Assembly: GCA_051293835.1 (NCBI GenBank)
Contig: JBPKMA010000003.1
Coordinates: forward strand, 1-64,000
Direction: 5' to 3'
Origin: DATLZU01 sp051293835
GTDB taxonomy: Bacteria; Nitrospirota; Nitrospiria; Nitrospirales; Nitrospiraceae
Length of the DNA: 64,000 nucleotides
The position numbers and the translations under genes were made by a program. Within the stretch, counting starts at the first letter, position 1. The number at the start of each line of letters is the position of its first letter. Positions 60,758-64,000 of this stretch are shown here, piece after piece. The notes under the pieces are model-generated. The model was given only the letters and a program-made list of their open reading frames with translations. It did no database searches and was not told where the DNA came from.

Positions 60758-62482
60758 ATGCTGCACACGAAATCGCTGATGTCTCGGCCCACCTCGCGAT
60801 CATCCGATCCGAGCGCGCTTCTGTTGGCGCCCAAACTTGATGCCGACCAAGTTGCCGCCCTTCTCGAGCCCTACGGGCTGACCGATATCGCGCAAGCCGA
60901 TGCCAACATTCAAGCGATGGCCGGAGAGCCTCGGACGCGGCATCTCTTGGCAAAGATGTTGGGCGATCTCCTCGAGTCCGTTGCGCAGACCGCCGATCCG
61001 GACCAAGCGCTGAATCGTTGGGAACGATTTCTCCAGACCGGCATCAACCGGGCGGCACTGTTCGAATATTTGCATGGCTCGCCCCGTATGCTGCATCTGC
61101 TCTGTACGATTTTTGGCAATAGCGAATCGCTGGCCCAGACGCTGATCCGGGATCCGCTGCTTGTGTATTGGCTGGTGGAAGAACAAGTCCTGACGAGACG
61201 CCCCACGCGTGCGTCTTTGGACCAAGCGCTGAGACAAGCGTTGGCCAACCTAACAACACTGGACCTCAAACTGGAAGCGCTTCGGCGGTTTCGGCGTCGG
61301 GAAATGTTGCGGATCGGCGTACGCGATTTGCTGGGGCTGGACGACGTGCCAGATACCACTGCTGCGCTTTCCGATCTCGCGACGGTGTTGATCCAAGCCG
61401 CATATGAAATCGTCGAGGCGGACCTTAGACGGCAGTGCGGAGTTCCGATGCACCGCGACGCCAAAGGACGTCTGATAGAAACCAAATTTGCCGTGATCGG
61501 CATGGGTAAACTCGGCGGGGGGGAACTCAACTACAGCTCCGACGTCGATCTGATTTTCGTGTATGCGTCGGATGCCGGCGGTACCCGAGAGGGTTGCCGG
61601 GAGATTTCCAACGAGGAGTATTTTGAACAGCTTGCGCGTCGGCTGACGCAGGCGCTCGCTGCTCCGACACAGGAAGGCCGCGTCTTTCGCGTGGATCTGA
61701 GACTTCGCGCGGAAGGATCGGTCGGGCGATTGGCTAGGTCCTTGGAAGAGTATGCCAAGTACTACAGGACGCGAGGTGAAGTGTGGGAGCGCCTTGCGCT
61801 GCTGAAGGCTTGGCCGATCGCGGGCTCCCGCGAGGTCGGTCGGGCCTTTCTGCGGGTGACGCGACCGTTCGTCTTGAATGGTCCCCAACTGTCATCACGA
61901 GCTGCGGACGTCCAAACCATTCTGAAAGAAGTGCGGGCGGTGAAAGAACAGATCAATGGGAAAATGGCCGACCGTGGTCACGAACGGAGGAATGTCAAAC
62001 TGGGCATCGGGGGGATTCGGGAGATCGAGTTTCTCGTGCAAACGATCCAGGTGATATGCGGAAAGGCTCTGCCGCGCGTGCTAGACCGCAACACTCTGGG
62101 GGCGCTGGCTCGATTCCGAGAACTGGGATTGTTGTCGGCGGCAGAGCAGTCAGCGCTGGTGGAGGCCTATGTCTTTCTGCGCGACGTGGAGCACAAACTG
62201 CAGATGGTGCATGACCTCCAAACCCATGCGCTGCCCGACAGACCGGACGAATTGATGCGGTGCGCCATTCGGCTTGGCTATGCGGGCAGGGACCGGAAGA
62301 CTGCCGCCGATCGCTTCACCGCAGACTATCGCCGCCATACGGATCGGGTCAACACTATCTTCCGTCGCTTCTTCTATGCGACGGGACGTTCCCGTCTGTT
62401 GCAGGCGATCCTCCACGCCAGGAAGCAGGCGGAAAACGCGACGGGCCGAGCGGGAACCGCTCGGCCCGTCATCCAGCGGTGA
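60758..62482 (+). CDS. GlnE-like protein, adenylyl-removing-type half
   Basis: 574 residues from ATG 60758, chosen because it lies after the predicted promoter; the frame runs back to 60695 and the start is uncertain. The nucleotidyltransferase motif GMGKLGGGELNYSSDVDLIF is intact, followed by VDLRLRAEGSVGRLARSLEE and the helical GIGGIREIEFLVQTIQVICG. This equals the N-terminal half of E. coli GlnE (about 950 residues, two such domains). The second half is the divergent gene at 58306. GlnE adds or removes AMP on Y397 of GlnA. In this organism the two halves are separate genes. Confidence 0.88.
   Translation: MLHTKSLMSRPTSRSSDPSALLLAPKLDADQVAALLEPYGLTDIAQADANIQAMAGEPRTRHLLAKMLGDLLESVAQTADPDQALNRWERFLQTGINRAALFEYLHGSPRMLHLLCTIFGNSESLAQTLIRDPLLVYWLVEEQVLTRRPTRASLDQALRQALANLTTLDLKLEALRRFRRREMLRIGVRDLLGLDDVPDTTAALSDLATVLIQAAYEIVEADLRRQCGVPMHRDAKGRLIETKFAVIGMGKLGGGELNYSSDVDLIFVYASDAGGTREGCREISNEEYFEQLARRLTQALAAPTQEGRVFRVDLRLRAEGSVGRLARSLEEYAKYYRTRGEVWERLALLKAWPIAGSREVGRAFLRVTRPFVLNGPQLSSRAADVQTILKEVRAVKEQINGKMADRGHERRNVKLGIGGIREIEFLVQTIQVICGKALPRVLDRNTLGALARFRELGLLSAAEQSALVEAYVFLRDVEHKLQMVHDLQTHALPDRPDELMRCAIRLGYAGRDRKTAADRFTADYRRHTDRVNTIFRRFFYATGRSRLLQAILHARKQAENATGRAGTARPVIQR
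62440..62470. terminator. Strong hairpin at the 3' end of the glnE-like gene
   Basis: A 14-bp perfect stem (62440-62453 with 62457-62470) with loop GAA lies within the last codons, between two convergent genes. No T run follows, so it may act as a bidirectional barrier or in mRNA 3' end stability. Confidence 0.55.
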
Positions 62483-62529
62483 TCGCACTCGGCGAGAGTG
62501 CGTCAGCCAATCGTTCTCAGCTTAGTACA

Positions 62530-64000
62530 TTAGTACATGTCGTGCATGTGACCGTGACCGGCGCCGGCCGGCTCTTTTTTCTCCTCCGGGATCTCTGTAA
62601 CCATCACCTCGGTGGTCAGCATCAGAGCTGCCACGCTGGCCGCGTTCTGCAACGCGCAGCGCGCGACCTTCGTCGGATCGATGATCCCCGCCTTGAGCAT
62701 GTCGGTGTACTCTTCGGTTTGTGCATTGAAGCCATATGCGGGATTCGAGTTCTGTCTGACTTTTTCCACGACCACCGACCCTTCCACACCGGCGTTTGCA
62801 GCGATCTGGCGGATGGGCTCTTCCAGCGCGCGCCGGACGATGTTGATGCCCACTTTCTGCTCGGGCGGCGCATCCTTCAGCAAGGAATCCAGTGCCGGAA
62901 TGCAGCGCAGATAGGCGACGCCGCCGCCGGGCACGATGCCTTCCTCGACGGCTGCCTTGGTCGCGTGCAGGGCGTCTTCCACGCGGGCCTTTTTCTCCTT
63001 CATTTCGGTTTCGGTGGCCGCGCCGACGTTGATGACTGCCACGCCACCTACAATCTTTGCCAGCCGCTCCTGCAGTTTCTCCCGATCGTAATCGGACGTC
63101 GTTTCTTCGATCTGAGACTTGATCTGCTTCACGCGACCCTCGATCTTCTTCGGATCGCCGTACCCTTCAACGATCGTGGTGTTGTCCTTGTCGATCGTCA
63201 CCCGCTTGGCCCGACCGAGATCCGTCAGCTTCACGTTTTCGAGTTTAATGCCGAGGTCTTCGGAGATCACCTGGCCTCCGGTCAGGATCGCGATATCCTC
63301 CAGCATGGCCTTGCGCCGGTCACCAAAGCCGGGAGCCTTCACCGCCGCCACGTTCAGCGTGCCGCGCAACTTATTCACGACCAAGGTGGCCAGAGCTTCG
63401 CCTTCCACTTCTTCGGCGATGATCAGCAGAGGCTTGCCCATCTTGGCGACCTGCTCCAGAATCGGCAACAGGTCCTTCATGCTGCTGATTTTCTTTTCGT
63501 TGATAAGGACAAGCGGCTCTTCGAGAACGGCTTCCATCCGCTCGGCGTTGGTGACAAAGTAGGGGGAGATGTATCCGCGGTCGAACTGCATGCCTTCGAC
63601 AACGTCCAGCGAAGTGGACATGGACTTGGCTTCCTCGACGGTGATGACGCCGTCTTTCCCTACCTTTTCCATGGCCTCGGCGATCAGATCGCCGATCGTC
63701 TTGTCGTTGTTGGCCGAAATCGTGCCGACCTGCGAAATCTCGGTCTTGGTCTGGCAAGGTTTGCTGAGCTTCTTGAGTTCCTGCACCACCGCTTCCACCG
63801 CCCGGTCGATACCCCGCTTGATTTCCATCGGGTTGGCGCCTGCGGTGATGTTTTTGACGCCCTCACGGTAGATCGCCTGGGCAAGCACGGTGGCGGTCGT
63901 GGTGCCATCGCCGGCCGTGTCGCTGGTCTTGCTGGCGACCTCACGAACAAGCTGGGCACCCATATTTTCATACGGGTTCTTCAGCTCGATCTCTTTCGCG
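62530..64000 (-). CDS. groL: Chaperonin GroEL (60 kDa), partial
   Basis: The gene runs off the right edge; the visible part begins with AKEIELKNPYENMGAQLVRE near the N-terminus, so only about 50 residues are missing. The GroEL signature AGDGTTTATVLAQAI, VVNKLRGTLNVAAVKAPGFG and AAVEEGIVPGGGVAYLR are intact. The tail is HGHMHDMY rather than a GGM repeat. It folds proteins in the cytoplasm. groES is not visible and would lie outside. Confidence 0.98.
   Translation of the reverse strand, partial: AKEIELKNPYENMGAQLVREVASKTSDTAGDGTTTATVLAQAIYREGVKNITAGANPMEIKRGIDRAVEAVVQELKKLSKPCQTKTEISQVGTISANNDKTIGDLIAEAMEKVGKDGVITVEEAKSMSTSLDVVEGMQFDRGYISPYFVTNAERMEAVLEEPLVLINEKKISSMKDLLPILEQVAKMGKPLLIIAEEVEGEALATLVVNKLRGTLNVAAVKAPGFGDRRKAMLEDIAILTGGQVISEDLGIKLENVKLTDLGRAKRVTIDKDNTTIVEGYGDPKKIEGRVKQIKSQIEETTSDYDREKLQERLAKIVGGVAVINVGAATETEMKEKKARVEDALHATKAAVEEGIVPGGGVAYLRCIPALDSLLKDAPPEQKVGINIVRRALEEPIRQIAANAGVEGSVVVEKVRQNSNPAYGFNAQTEEYTDMLKAGIIDPTKVARCALQNAASVAALMLTTEVMVTEIPEEKKEPAGAGHGHMHDMY

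Noticed and set aside
1..64000. CRISPR arrays, tRNA or rRNA genes, insertion sequences
   Set aside because: No regularly spaced direct repeats, tRNA cloverleaf-like sequences, rRNA segments or transposase-like frames were noticed on reading.

Overview
The window looks like a chromosome segment of a Gram-negative, GC-rich nitrogen-cycle bacterium, most likely a Nitrospira-type nitrifier. That assignment is an inference. It rests on an LPS-export operon and a type IV pilus alignment/secretin operon next to an octaheme hydroxylamine-oxidoreductase-like cytochrome, a Rieske/cytochrome b pair, a cyanase homologue, several ammonium transporters and a PII/GlnD/GlnE/GlnA cascade. No rRNA, tRNA, CRISPR array, insertion sequence or prophage was seen.

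Layout. Bases 1-16067 hold the end of tuf and the merged S10-spc-alpha ribosomal protein clusters, with secY, adk, map, infA and rpoA, all on the + strand. Bases 16186-21303 hold lptC-lptA-lptB-rpoN-hpf-rapZ. Bases 21546-26790 hold a small MerR-like regulator and pilMNOPQ. Bases 26834-30519 hold aroC, aroB and a GAF-GAF-ANTAR protein. From about 30.5 to 58.3 kb lies a nitrogen-metabolism island with both intact and decaying genes: four amt genes (one frameshifted), two glnB, glnD, glnA, glutamine-dependent nadE, a NifA-like sigma-54 activator, remnants of a NrtA/NrtB/NrtC-like transporter, an exported cyanase-like protein, and an amt-Rieske-cytochrome b-octaheme operon. At 58.3-62.5 kb two divergent half-size GlnE-like genes follow, then groL (partial, - strand).

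Two regulatory circuits can be read from the sequence. First, the GAF-GAF-ANTAR protein (29257-30519) is of the class that binds tandem RNA hairpins with hexanucleotide loops carrying A at position 1 and G at position 4. Four such tandem-hairpin leaders, each with the second hairpin overlapping an intrinsic terminator, lie at 32040-32124, 36048-36145, 36354-36439 and 44329-44438. They precede an outer-membrane protein/amt/glnB unit, no surviving gene, nadE-amt-glnB-glnD-glnA, and the NifA-like gene. Second, a canonical sigma-54 promoter (52805-52820) with a TGT-N10-ACA NifA-type upstream site (52717-52732) stands before a 61-residue protein, amt, Rieske, cytochrome b and the octaheme cytochrome. 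RpoN is also encoded in the window. Together they suggest a cascade: ANTAR antitermination controls glutamine/NAD/ammonium genes and the NifA-like activator, which may switch on the octaheme operon. The octaheme may reduce nitrite to ammonium with quinol electrons.

The island also shows a decayed duplication (nadE'-amt-glnB-glnD'-glnA'-leader beside nadE-amt*-glnB-glnD-glnA-leader). Frameshifts cluster there while the housekeeping genes are intact, which points to real gene decay more than to base-calling error.
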